20,564 nt of DNA from Botryllus schlosseri (GCA_000444245.1 ATSW01014795.1:1-20564); one strand, 5' to 3'. Counted from the stretch's first letter, positions 8,684 to 18,480 are shown. Numbers and translations: made by a program. Notes: a model not told the origin generated them from the letters alone.

Positions 8684-10000
8684 AGGCGAGTGGCGCAGTG
8701 TGTTATATGACTGCACTAAGACCAGAGGTGGTCAAAGTAGTCAAGAAAGCTACTCAAGTAGAAGTAGAAGTAGGGACAAAAACATCTACTAAACTACGAG
8801 TAGAAGTACTTATTCCATAAGCCACCTAAAACTACTTGAAGTAGAAGTAGAAGTGACTGACTTTAAATGTACTCAAGTAAGTAAATAGTTTTGAAAACCG
8901 TAGTAATTCGTTCGTATAGACTGTCAAAAGCTGCAAATTGAGCTATGCGGAAGGTGTGGAGAGCTGGATTCGTATTGATGCATCCCAGGAGGTAGCAATT
9001 TTCGACAGAATAAGCATTCTTTCGCAAAATGCGATACCCTTTGTTTAGTAGAAGACCCCGTTTAAAAAAAATATATATGGCATGGCGCCCTACCCCATAT
9101 TATAAGGCCCCAAGGTTAGGCGAAGAACAATATACGGATAAGTTGTATCCGGATACGGTTTCAACACTTCGCGTGATTAGTATACGTTAATAACAAATAT
9201 TGTGGATCGTAAAATTTATACTTGCTGTAGATTTATTTTCGGAAAATAGATGCATTACTACACTTGCTTTTATGCTTCAACATTGTTCTGCAGACAAAAG
9301 ATCTGAAAGTAATTAGAACTTAAAGTATGATACTCCGAGTATCATACTCGGAATTGAAAATAAAATACAAATACCACTTCTGAAAATCGGAAAATAAATT
9401 TCATGTCTTTTGTCCATAAAGCTTCAAAGGTGGTCTGCTAAAATAGGTGCAACGTTCCAAAAAGTCAGGAAACGTCATGGGCTGCTAGATAACGATAGGA
9501 TAGGTAGTTGCTAGCTTGCGAAATGGTAGTTACAAGCGTTATGATGGGCCATATTTACTGTGATGAAATATTTGATATGACAATGCGGTGTGAGCGGAAC
9601 CATAAACAATCCGGTACCTAAATTATATTCACTGATACTTTCGTGAAAACATATTTGTCACTCCATATGACTACTGTGCGCAAAGCGTAACAAAATTTCT
9701 GGACTTAACTTGACTTTTTTGAGTATTAAATGTTGGTACTACGTGAAAACAGCCCCAAAATTCCTCAAGCTATCTTTCGTATTGGGGGATTAAACTACTT
9801 CTACTTGACAAACTGAAAATAGCGAAAAGTAAGTAAGTAGATCACAAAATATTACGAAGTAGAAGTAGAGGTAGGGAAAATCAGATCTACTTGACTAAGC
9901 ACTAGAAGTAGAGGAAAACTACTTAAGTACCTCCAAAAAGTAGAAGTACTTCGTTACTGACCACCTCTGGCTAAGACCCAATAGTTTTGGGTTCGAACAT
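8684..10000 (+). mobile_element. tRNA-derived SINE head, split by a hAT insertion
   Basis: The sequence TGGCGCAGTGTG at 8691-8702 fits an RNA polymerase III A box, and GGTTCGAACAT at 9990-10000 fits a B box. If the insertion at 8723-9969 and one copy of its 8-bp duplication are disregarded, the boxes lie about 44 nucleotides apart. That is close to the normal distance in a tRNA (position 8 to 53). This points to a tRNA-derived SINE that was present before the hAT element landed between its two promoter boxes. The tail downstream of 10000 and the SINE family are not recognisable. Confidence 0.6.
8723..9969 (+). mobile_element. Non-autonomous hAT element with AAGTAG word arrays, inserted in a SINE
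   Basis: The ends are CAGAGGTGGTCAAAGTAGTC at 8723 and, read inward on the minus strand from 9969, CAGAGGTGGTCAGTAACGAA. They share CAGAGGTGGTCA. The flanks ACTAAGAC (8715-8722) and GCTAAGAC (9970-9977) agree at 7 of 8 positions, a slightly decayed hAT target duplication. AAGTAG/CTACTT words crowd the outer parts (about 8735-8885 and 9790-9955). The interior, about 900 bp, has no long open frame and no transposase motif. A related, rearranged copy occupies 10522-12274. Confidence 0.85.
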
Positions 10001-10521
10001 CAGTTCAGGCTATTGCAAAACATATGCTGGGATGAAGAGAGTTGGAATCTATAAACGCATCTGGATTCTGCGAAGATACTAACAACAGACATATGTTAAT
10101 GCCATTAACTATATGTTCTGCATGCTCAATTCTCATCCTAACGGCAGATTACGTAGCCTACTGCTTGACTTGACTCTGCTCATCGCACGTCGCTGGCGCA
10201 CCATGTAGGCCGAGAAAGAGATAGGGTAACGGTAGGATTAACTTATTATTAGGCTCAAATTACGGACACTCTTTAGCGCCAACTAGCGGGTTTTAAAATG
10301 AGGTAGCTTACTAACACATTGTCAGTCAATAAGACGTCACACTGCCGAAGCTTTGCCTGTCGACTGTATACAGGAGTGGAACATATAGGTCCTGAATTGG
10401 GCCACCTCTAATGTGAGCTCTGTTGATTGTATTGTATTCTCATTTGGTAAGCAACCGATTTCTTCACGGGCCGATTGATAGACCTATAATGTTAGGTCGG
10501 TCCATATGTGGTTGTGTGTTT
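10001..10521. other. Intergenic between two hAT copies, one possible small pogo-like repeat
   Basis: AAATTACGGACACTC near 10258 and CCGAAG ... GTCGACTGTA at 10346-10368 recall the terminus at 4665-4745. They could be the two diverged ends of a MITE of about 120 bp. TTGGGCCACCTCTAA near 10396 recalls a hAT right end. Both are weak. No coding region is visible. Confidence 0.25.
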
Positions 10522-12274
10522 CAGAGGTGGTCGGTAACGAAGTACTTCTACTTTTTTGGAGTACTTAAGTAGTTTTCCTCTACTTCTAATTACATACTCA
10601 AGTAGAACTAATTGTTGCTACGTCTACTTCTACTTCATAATATTTTGTGATCTACTTACTGGCTTTTCACTATTTTCAGTTTTGTCAAGTAGAAGTAGTT
10701 TAATCCTCCAATCAGGAAGATAGCCTGAAGAATTTCGGGGCTGTTTTCACGGAGTAGCAACATTTAATTTTCATAAAAGTTGAATAAAGTCCAGAATTTT
10801 CGTCGAGCACTGTGGATATGGAGTGACCAATAGGATTTCACAAAAGTACATCGGTAAACATAATTTAGGTAGCGGGTTGCGTGGTTCCGTTCACACCGCA
10901 TTGTCGCCCATATGAAATATTTCATCACAGTATATATGGCCCATCAAAACGTTTGAGACTGATGTTTCGCAATAGAGCATTTACTAATCATATCGTAGTG
11001 TATCAGTCCATGACGTGTCCTAATCTGTAACAGTGGGCTCTGACTTGTTTTTATCTTTAGACCTATTTTAGCACACGACCTTTGAAACTTTTTGGACGAA
11101 AGACATAAAATATATTTTCCGCTTTTAGAAGTATAGTATTTAAATTTCACTTTCAATTCCTAGTATCATACTTTTAGTTTCAATTAGTATCAGTTCTTTT
11201 GTTTGGAGATCATACATGTTTAAGTATAAAGGGAAGTGTATTAATGGCTTTAACTTCCGGAAATAAAGCTACACACTATGACATTTTTACGATCCACCAT
11301 ATTTTTTATTAACGTTTACTAATCGCGCAAAGTTTTTACACGGTATATCCGATGCATCTACTCCGTATTGCTCTTCGACTAAAATATACGGGCCTTATAA
11401 TACGGGGGAGGGTGCCATACCATGATATTTTCTAAAACGTGCTGTTCGATTAAACAGAGGATTAGTATCGCATTTCCATATAAATACTATAATTTTCATC
11501 CCATCATGCGGACGAACGCTTATGCCGTCGAAAATTGGATACCTCCTGGTAGGCATCAATTAAATAAATCAAGCTCTGATGTATAGCTCAATTTGCAGCT
11601 TTTGACAATCTATGCGAACGAATTACGATTGTTTTCACAACTACTTACTTCCTTGAGTAGATTTGAAGTCGGTCAATTCTACTTGTACTTCAAGTAGTTT
11701 TAGGTTGCTCATAGAAGAAGTTCTCCTTCCTTGCTTTTATGCTTCAACATGTATGTTCTGCAGACTAACGAACTGAAAGTAATTAGAACTCAAGGTATGA
11801 TACTCACTCTTGAGAGTGAAATACAAATACCACTTCTAATAAGCGGAAAATATTTCATGTCTTTTGTCCATAAAGCGTCAAAGGTGATCTGCTAAAACTG
11901 GTGTAACGCTCAGAAAAGATAGATTTTCCAGATAACCAAGACAGGCATGGGCTGCTAGATTACGATATGATCGGTAATTGCTAGATTGCGAAACGGTAGT
12001 TAGAAACGTTATGGTGGGCCATAATTACCGTGATGAAATATTTGATGTTGGTACTCCGTGAATAAAGCCCCCAAATTCTTCAGGCTATATTTCGTATTGG
12101 GTGATTAAACTACTACTTGACAAACTGAAAATAGCTAAAAGTAAGTAAGTCGATCACAAAGTAAAACGAAGTAGAAGTAGAGAAAGTCAGATCCACTTGA
12201 GTAAGTAGCAGAAGCAGAGGAAAACTATATGAGTACTTCCAAAAAGTAGAAGTACTTCGTTACTGACCACCTCA
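10522..12274. mobile_element. Rearranged inverted composite of the AAGTAG hAT family
   Basis: From 10522 to about 11735 the sequence is the reverse complement of most of the element at 8723-9969. It starts with that element's right end (CAGAGGTGGTCGGTAACGAA) and stops about 110 bases short of its left end. It then joins abruptly, at about 11736, to a forward copy of the right half only (equivalent to about 9261-9969), which ends with GACCACCTCAG near 12274. The outcome is a long hyphenated palindrome with the same end sequence facing out on both sides. Flanks GTGTGTTT and GTTTTAAC do not match as a target duplication. This fits recombination or deletion between two oppositely oriented copies. 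No transposase is present. Confidence 0.75.
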
Positions 12275-12283
12275 GGTTTTAAC

Positions 12284-12375
12284 CAGGACAGAAACAACAT
12301 TTTTCAGCCCCCGCCTGCTTGAAAAACACTGATCTTGGGCCCACCACAGGGTAATCGATGCAACTTCTGCGAGGC
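12284..12375 (+). repeat. Unnamed dispersed repeat, copy A
   Basis: The segment begins CAGGACAGAAACAACATTTT and runs through GCCCCCGCC, GATCTTGGGCCC and CAACTTCTG. It aligns with 19784-19877 across its whole length, while the bases before the shared CAGGAC differ between copies. This suggests a real repeat terminus. The superfamily is not recognised. Confidence 0.55.
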
Positions 12376-12558
12376 TTACTATATGCATCTGTTTGTTAAA
12401 TTTTGTGAATAAATTCCATCTATAATACCGGTTCTTCTATATATTACTACAAAAATTTTATCCTCTCTCCGCACAAGTCTTCGGAGTTAGCGGTTGAGCT
12501 GGTGGAGGTAATGACTTTCGAAAATTAGCCTATAAATAACAAGCAGAGGTTGCACGTC

Positions 12559-12768
12559 CGGTGGTTTCCAACTTTTATGGTAGCGACTCCCTTTCCAATT
12601 TAAAATTGTTCCCTGGCTCGATCAAATCAAAATTTGATAACCTATGATTACAAAAAATAGTCAGCACATTTGCCCACCGCCTATTTTAAGCTGATTACGT
12701 TCAACATCTTCCCGATCATATCAGATCAGAATAAAGGCAAACGCCCCCCTCCAGGTTTAGAACCACTG
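12559..12768. mobile_element. Short hAT-type MITE (about 210 bp)
   Basis: The left end is CGGTGGTTTCCAACTTTTAT and the right end, read inward on the minus strand, is CAGTGGTTCTAAACCTGGAG. This is the CAGNGGTTCNNAACC pattern of Charlie/SPIN-like hAT elements. The second base of the left end has changed from the usual A. The flanks TGCACGTC and TCCTTGAC do not match well enough to call a target duplication. Confidence 0.6.
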
Positions 12769-13493
12769 TCCTTGACTGAAGCATCCAAACGGTCTTAACC
12801 GACTCTACGAATATATACCTTTATATTATAATTGCGATTACAATTAGTCTTACTTCATTAAATAACAGTTATCTTTCTTTATTTTTGATAGCATTTATTT
12901 TTCGAGGGCTGTGGCCCCTAAATTACACATAATATAGGTGACACTAAATCGCGCAAGGAAACATTTTGAGTAGCTTACATCTGCTTAAAAATAATTTTGT
13001 TTACGTTGATTTACGAATTTTTTAGCCTACTTCAAAGCCTTCAAAATACAGAACATTTAGGCATATTTTATAATTTCCTCCCGGACGCAGTTTGAACTGT
13101 AAAATCAGAAATTCTAGAAATCCCTGTGCAAAATTTCGGACACGTCCAGGAAATTCCGAACGAATGGCAACTCCCGGTTGCGGGATCAAGCCCCGGCCCT
13201 ACTTGGGGGCAATTTTGTAATTTTAGGGGGTTCTGAATTTAGGATTGCTAAGGGATAATATGTGGGCTTACTTGCATGGAATCACCAAATTTTTCATTTT
13301 TATGCGTGTTTATTTTTTGCCGATTTCTAGCTAGACTGTCATGATTTATATTTAGTCAACAGTTATCCACAGAGAAACGAACGGGCGCCACAACGGAAGA
13401 TGAAGACTCATTTACTTTTGATTCATCTATTTTCTAAACAACAGTACAACTATAGTTTGCAATATTTATTGAAGTGGCTGCAGCGGTACGTAG
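12769..13493. other. Intergenic, nothing recognised
   Basis: The sequence is AT-rich with no open frame of note. A GC-richer patch at about 13185-13215 (GCCCCGGCCCTACTTGGGGG) may be a decayed transposon end, but no partner was found. Confidence 0.4.
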
Positions 13494-14137
13494 GCCTATA
13501 CCAGTGGTACTCAACCTGGGGGGCGCAGGAGACTCTCGGGGGGGCGTGAAAAATTGACAAAGTCTGTATGAATTTTGACTAAACATGTGTTTCACTACCA
13601 TTCTGAGAAGACGATTGTTGAAGATGAAACTTGTTTCGTGTTCGAGAAAGCTCGCCAAATTGAAACTCCAGCAATCGCGCTCAACGGAGTGTAGGTTGAT
13701 TTCAACTTCATTTGAGCAAATGTTTGATGTTCTTTGAAGATTTAATTACTTCATATCTTTGGCAGTAGCCTAAAGATCGGTTCGATAGGTAGCTGTTGTT
13801 AATAGCTGGCCAACTGCACTGCTTAAGACAGACTTAGATGCAATATAGGTTACCCGGTTTCGCCCTCGATTAGGCTACCCTAAATCAACACAATTTAATT
13901 ACAGATCTGATCAAATTAAGCATGGCAGTACAGAACGATGCCGTGCTATCTGTAGTCACTACTAGCATTAGGATTTGCCTCAGTGCAACCTACCTTGAAC
14001 TAAATTGATGTCCTGTTCAATGTTTTTTTGCTATTTTCAAACAAGTTTGAGGAAATTCGTCAGAAATGTTAAATACTCTATAACTGGAATGCGGTTTCAA
14101 ACTTGGCGTCAGATATACCGTATGTATACTATTAGAT

Positions 14138-14862
14138 CAGGGATGGGCAACCTGCGGTCGTACAAGGGAATTTGTGCGGCCATCGGCACCTATACATAAT
14201 CATACAACAACGACAGTGGCGCTTATCGCCTGTTTAGGCCTTTTGCACCACGACAATGCATTTGTAAAGTTCAGCGTCTTTGCTTTTGTATATCGAGGAC
14301 GACTTTCATGCTCGCGCACGTCCACTCTTCAACATTCGCTCTCGTTCACATGCGTTCTCTTGCTGGTCTCTGCTGCCGAGTTCAGAGCTCGGCTCACTCT
14401 TCCTCTGGGCTTTTTCAAGACGCTGCGTTAACAGCGGGGTCGGCGATGAGACCATCGGCACCTAATTCAATTAGTATGTATTGGCGGCCGTCGACATGCA
14501 AATTGAAATCACAAATTCCCTCCCGAATTTTGGAGAGATTTTAAATATTCTTGAATTTTTTTCGCGCTCCGCGCAATTTAACATTAATTCATTTTACTAT
14601 TTTTAATATAGTAGTGTCCTTCTCAATCTGAGCCGGAATCGGAATCGTGTGCTCCTCACGAAATAAACTTGTTTATGGTATCTTTCGGCGATTTCAATGT
14701 ATTTCCACTATTTCCACTACCGATAGGCCTACATACATACATGCATGCATAGGTATTTAGCGACCAGATAGTTCATAACGTCTATATGCTCTGGAATGCA
14801 GCCTTAGGCTACATAAGTAGTCGAAATACGGCCGTGATTAGCAAAAAGGTTGCCCACCACTG
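14138..14862. mobile_element. Non-autonomous hAT element nested inside 13502-14974
   Basis: The left end is CAGGGATGGGCAACCTGCGG and the right end, read inward on the minus strand, is CAGTGGTGGGCAACCTTTTT. They agree at 14 of the first 20 positions, including GGGCAACCT. The flanks TATTAGAT (14130-14137) and CATTAGAT (14863-14870) agree at 7 of 8 positions. It must be younger than the element that contains it. Several overlapping plus-strand open frames at 14174-14544 sit in different frames without any domain and are treated as chance. Confidence 0.85.
14180..14464. repeat. 13-bp direct repeats bounding a third-level insert or duplication
   Basis: CCATCGGCACCTA occurs exactly at 14180-14192 and 14452-14464, inside the nested hAT element. 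The enclosed 259 bases (14193-14451) are richer in C and T than their surroundings. A direct repeat of this length could be the target duplication of a retroposed insert, or an ancestral repeat of the element itself. I see no poly-A tail or promoter boxes, so the origin is open. Confidence 0.4.
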
Positions 14863-14982
14863 CATTAGATGATGTGCTCTTTTTTAAATGACGATAAGTG
14901 CGGGGGTGGGGGTGGCGCAAATTTTTTGACCATCGCCACGGGGGGCGCATGCCCAAAAAGGTTGAGAACCGCTGGCCTATAC

Positions 14983-15500
14983 CAAAGTGTAATGTGGTTC
15001 ACATTAAGCATAATTTGACCATCTTTGTTCCAGAGCCGCGTGGCACCCATTTATTGTTAAGTACAATGGCTTTCAATCTTTTTCACCACGGTACATTATG
15101 AACGTTTTTTTCTCAAGTGGGAGAGGTATGCATTTCAAAATAAAGCTATCTAGTGACAATAAATCGCGAAGCTCAAATATATTTTTCAATTTAATTAAAT
15201 CACTCGAAATTACTAATATAATTCATGTTCATTTAAGAAATACTTTTGAGTCCCCTTCGTACTCGCTCCCCACCCTATTGGGGAGTTTGGGGTGTGGCAG
15301 TTACGGACATGGCAACAGTGCAAATCGTTGGGTGAGATAAATCGTCCCGTACAAAGTTGTTTCATGGGTACATTATGATGTAACAAGCAAATGACGTATC
15401 ATTTACAAATAAATTTATTATCTCATTAGGTCTTTTCACCGTGATCCATATATTGTATTTTAATATATCTTCTAAGCTCAGTTCTAAGAAGCAAAATAAA
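14983..15500. other. Intergenic, nothing recognised
   Basis: The open frame at 15098-15340 shows no motif. Part of this stretch may be the interior of the element ending at 15664, but no left terminus was found. Confidence 0.35.
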
Positions 15501-15664
15501 TGTAATCGTGAGTAATCGCGGTAACTTTTCCAATGTAATCGTAATCGTAATCAACTACTTCCTGATTTTGATGTAATCGTAATCGTAATCGTAATCGCGT
15601 GATTCAGAAATAATCGTAATCGAAATCGATTATACATTCGTGAAGTAATCACCCCATGTCTCTG
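15501..15664 (-). mobile_element. hAT-type terminus with a TAATCG hexamer array
   Basis: Read on the minus strand from 15664, the sequence starts CAGAGACATGGGGTGATTAC, close in form to the CAGAGATGAGC and CAGAGGTGG ends elsewhere in the window. Inside it lie at least ten copies of TAATCG or close variants over about 150 bases (15501-15650). The left end of the element and the target duplication could not be located. Confidence 0.55.
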
Positions 15665-16028
15665 GTTGTGATATACTTTGCACATTTCCCGCTACCACCA
15701 GACGTGGGCTACTATACTAATACAATGTGTGTCACGAAAATGTCGGGCAACAGCTACAACTGGCCAGTGGCCATCCACATAATGAATGAATCGAAAGCTA
15801 ATGACCGCGGAAACTGCCTGGTTTAGCGAGTCAGCTAGTACTTGTTGGTCACATGTCGTCACCGAAGACGACTTGAACTTCAAGTCAAATTGAACATGTT
15901 TCCGGGCCGAATGTAACCTCACGAAGTTCTGAATCAGTTTGAAATTTGATATCTTTTTTTTTTTTTTATCTATGGACAAGCCTTCAATATATTGCATCTT
16001 GAAATTAAGTTATAGAATTTTAATATAC
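15665..16028. other. Intergenic, nothing recognised
   Basis: A run of T lies at about 15953-15968. The minus-strand open frame at 15692-15997 has no recognisable domain. Confidence 0.35.
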
Positions 16029-16075
16029 CAGGCGGACCAGCAGGGATGTCGCGGACCGGCGATTGAGAACCACTG
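16029..16075 (-). mobile_element. Solo hAT-type end
   Basis: Read on the minus strand from 16075, the sequence is CAGTGGTTCTCAATCGCCGG followed by TCCGCGACATCCC. This is a classic CAGTGGTTCTCAA terminus of Charlie-like hAT elements. The partner end was not found in the preceding kilobase. Confidence 0.55.
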
Positions 16076-16149
16076 GTTTAATCCACAAAGCTGTATACGC
16101 CGATGCGAGGGAAACATGACTATCTTCAGTCATCGGACTGCTTTATCTA

Positions 16150-16196
16150 ATATCAACAAACGAGGTCCACGAGACGAAAAAGGTTTCCAACCATTG
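16150..16196 (-). mobile_element. Second solo hAT-type end, same orientation
   Basis: Read on the minus strand from 16196, the sequence is CAATGGTTGGAAACCTTTTT then CGTCTCGTGGACC. This resembles CAGTGGTTCCCAACCTTTTTCG-type termini with changes at a few positions. It lies 121 bases from the previous end, which suggests truncated elements stacked side by side. Confidence 0.45.
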
Positions 16197-17253
16197 GAGT
16201 AAAGCATCTCTATGATATACAAACGGGAACATAAACTGAATTTCTTCCGTCGTTCTTTCGAAACGTTTTTGTAGTCCAACGAAGGTGCCTGATATACATT
16301 GACCAAGTCGATTCAACTCTTCCTATTTTTCCTTTATATCGCAATGTGTGGCAATGAGTAGCGTGATAGTATGGAAAAGTATAATTAATTTACAGAAATT
16401 TAAAACAGCTGTTTTTGAAATATTTACTGGAAAACTTGTTGTGTTGACTAAAAAGGTCATCACTAGGGCAAGTTTTTGTTGCACTAAAATCGCGAGAAAA
16501 CCGCATTTAATTTTAACAAAAGTTGCAGTAAAAAGTTGCATTTATAATTTTTGTTGAATTATTAAGATATTGTGATACTCGAGAAGTTCCGTTGTATAAC
16601 CTAGTTGTTGCAGAGCTGTCAAATTTGTTACTTCGTCATTTAACGAAACCGTCAAAAAAGACATTTTTCCCGGCACACAGCGAGGTAATTACGCAATGCA
16701 GGAATAATTTTCCCCAAAAAAGCCAAACAGCATAGCGATAACCCCTTCCCCCAAAAACAGGTCGAATAACACACCCCAGACCCCATAGGTCTGCAAACTT
16801 GAACCAAGGCATTACAGAAAAAAGGTTATCCAGTGAAAATGTAATTTTCGGTGGTCTCGCCTGGGCGTTCGTGAAATGGGAAACTATTTCAAATTCAAAC
16901 GACGAAAATATTAAAGTGAACTATTTACGTATTGTTCGGGCACGGTCGTGCTTGACAGGGGTATATAATTTAACTTCTTGCTTGCAAGAAATTGTGTCAT
17001 ATATAACAGGGAGGTGCAGCTAACCATACTAGAAATAGTATATAGCATGTTTTTAAATCATTCCTTTACATTTCCACGTAATCTTTGATAAAAGTTGTAG
17101 TAAAAATTGGCATGAAAAATAGTAAAAAGTTGCAAAAACGTTGCACTATAAAATCCCTCCAAACAACTTAAAACATCATAGTTCACATATTCTGAGTATC
17201 TAGGAAGCTTTCGGAAGCTGTAAAAAAAGTTGCAAAAGTTGCAAAAATTTGCT
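16197..17253. other. Intergenic with recurrent AAAAGTTGCA words
   Basis: AAAAGTTGCA and close variants occur at about 16519-16540, 17089-17146 and 17225-17245, giving a low-complexity, repeat-like look. Overlapping open frames on opposite strands at 16323-16557 carry no domain. No terminal repeat or target duplication was found. Confidence 0.35.
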
Positions 17254-17362
17254 CTAGTCATGACTTTGACTTGACTCAAGAATCACCCATTTTTAACGAT
17301 AGGCTGCTTCTCTGGTGTTGACTAATACTAGTCATCACTCCGACTCGACTCCCGAAAGACCC
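17254..17362 (+). repeat. Duplicated 35-bp block (CTAGTCAT...GACTYGACTC)
   Basis: Two 35-bp blocks, starting CTAGTCATGACTTTGACTTG at 17254 and CTAGTCATCACTCCGACTCG at 17328, align without gaps at 27 of 35 positions and lie 74 bases apart. They may be part of a subterminal array of another transposon, but no terminus is visible. Confidence 0.45.
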
Positions 17363-17769
17363 GTTCGAACGTCCGCATAACACATTTCGCGTCATTTATT
17401 ATGGCGATTTTCTGTTTACCTGTCCATTAGCCTAGCTGTCAATGCCGTAAAGGAAGACGAATCTCTTGTAAATGCCCAATCGCCCATATATAGCGAAGTC
17501 TCCACGAAAATCGAATTATCTTCTGTGTTTTCGCTTTGTAAATGCATAGTCGGGGCTTGCCCCGATAGCGCTCATAACAAGCATTCACTGTCTGTTCTCT
17601 CAAAGCCGCTCACGATAAAGAAACGGTGAACTACTCTCTCTTATTAATAAAATTACCGAGGAACCGGGGCAACTTGGCGAGTCGCCCTATGCCAATGTGA
17701 TAAGTGATAACAATAGTATATATACCTGGTATATACTCTGTTTCTGTCCTATGCGTTGAGTCGACCTTT
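17363..17769. other. Intergenic, one short perfect hairpin
   Basis: TCGGGGCTTGCCCCGA at 17550-17565 is a perfect 7-bp stem with a 2-base loop. I see no context that assigns it a role and nothing else recognisable. Confidence 0.35.
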
Positions 17770-18480
17770 GTTGGTATAAGTCGATTTTGACGGTGTTTCG
17801 CAACATGATAATTCTTGAAACTTGGTATGTCATGTCATGATGATGTTATTTAACACTGCTCCAAGTTTCAGGGCTGCTACCTAAAGTTTAGGGTAGTAAT
17901 TTAGGTTCCAAAGTTGACTGTGTGTTATCCGTTAACCGTCATGTAGGCTATCACGAACAGATTTTACTGAAAAGCGAGTATTGGTCTCCATTGAGTTTAA
18001 CGATGTTCCATACCGAGATCGGCCATGACATTTGACATAGTAAGTCTTAATGTTAGTATCCAACGCTGTACCAAGTTTTAAGTTTATCACTGAACTATGT
18101 GGGTGGTAATTTCGTTTCCTAAGTCGAGTGAGAGCTGACTCGCCATTTATCGCTAACAGATATTACGCAAAACCGGTATTAGTCTCTATTGATTTTAATG
18201 ATGCTCCATACCTATAGGTCGGCCATAAGCTTTTGGACGGTATGTCTTGATTTTGTATCGAACGCTGTGCCAAGTCCCGAGGTTGACACTCAATGATTGA
18301 GGCAGTAATTTCGCTATCGAGGTCGAGTATGGTACAGATGTACGCTGATCTGACACATAGGCCTAACCATCGCATTGCGGATTTCACGCAAAAGCCGGTG
18401 TTGGTCAGTGCTAATTTAACTGTTTTTCAAACTGAGATAGGTGATGAGATGATGATCCCATGAAACAGTTTACTAAGATT
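17770..18480 (+). repeat. Diverged tandem repeat, unit about 200-220 bp, three full copies and a partial fourth
   Basis: The anchor GTATTGGTCTCC and its variants start at about 17770 (GTTGGTATAA), 17980 (ATTGGTCTCC), 18178 (ATTAGTCTCT) and 18400 (GTTGGTCAGT). Units are thus about 210, 198 and 222 bases. Within each unit the same blocks recur in order: a CCAT-x5-GAGATCGGCCAT-like block, AACGCTGT-x-CCAAGTTT, GGGTAGTAATTT-x-G-x-T, AAGTCGAGTG and ACAGATTTTAC-x-CAAAA. Copies are clearly old and differ by many substitutions and small gaps. The open frame at 18163-18387 on the minus strand is incidental. Confidence 0.7.

Larger units (their letters stand above)
13502..14974. mobile_element. Non-autonomous hAT element (outer), interrupted by a second hAT
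   Basis: The left end is CAGTGGTACTCAACCTGGGG and the right end, read inward on the minus strand, is CAGCGGTTCTCAACCTTTTT. A perfect 8-bp direct repeat, GCCTATAC, flanks it at 13494-13501 and 14975-14982. Removing the inner element at 14138-14862 and its duplication leaves about 740 bp, typical of a MITE. GGGGGGCGC words lie just inside both ends. The minus-strand open frame at 13434-13658 crosses the left boundary and is not a gene. Confidence 0.9.

Noticed and set aside
8684-10000. Functional tRNA gene
   Set aside because: The A and B boxes are separated by a 1.2 kb insertion, and I could not fold a full cloverleaf with paired acceptor ends. It fits a SINE head better.
10344-10404. TTGGGCCACCTCTAA considered as a hAT right end
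   Set aside because: It lacks the final CTG and no left partner or duplication is visible.
14174-14544. Three overlapping plus-strand open frames
   Set aside because: They use different frames of the same sequence inside a nested hAT element and show no domain.
15501-15650. TAATCG hexamer run considered as a CRISPR-like or microsatellite array
   Set aside because: It has no spacer and repeat architecture, and it ends exactly at a hAT-like terminus. A subterminal array is the simpler reading.
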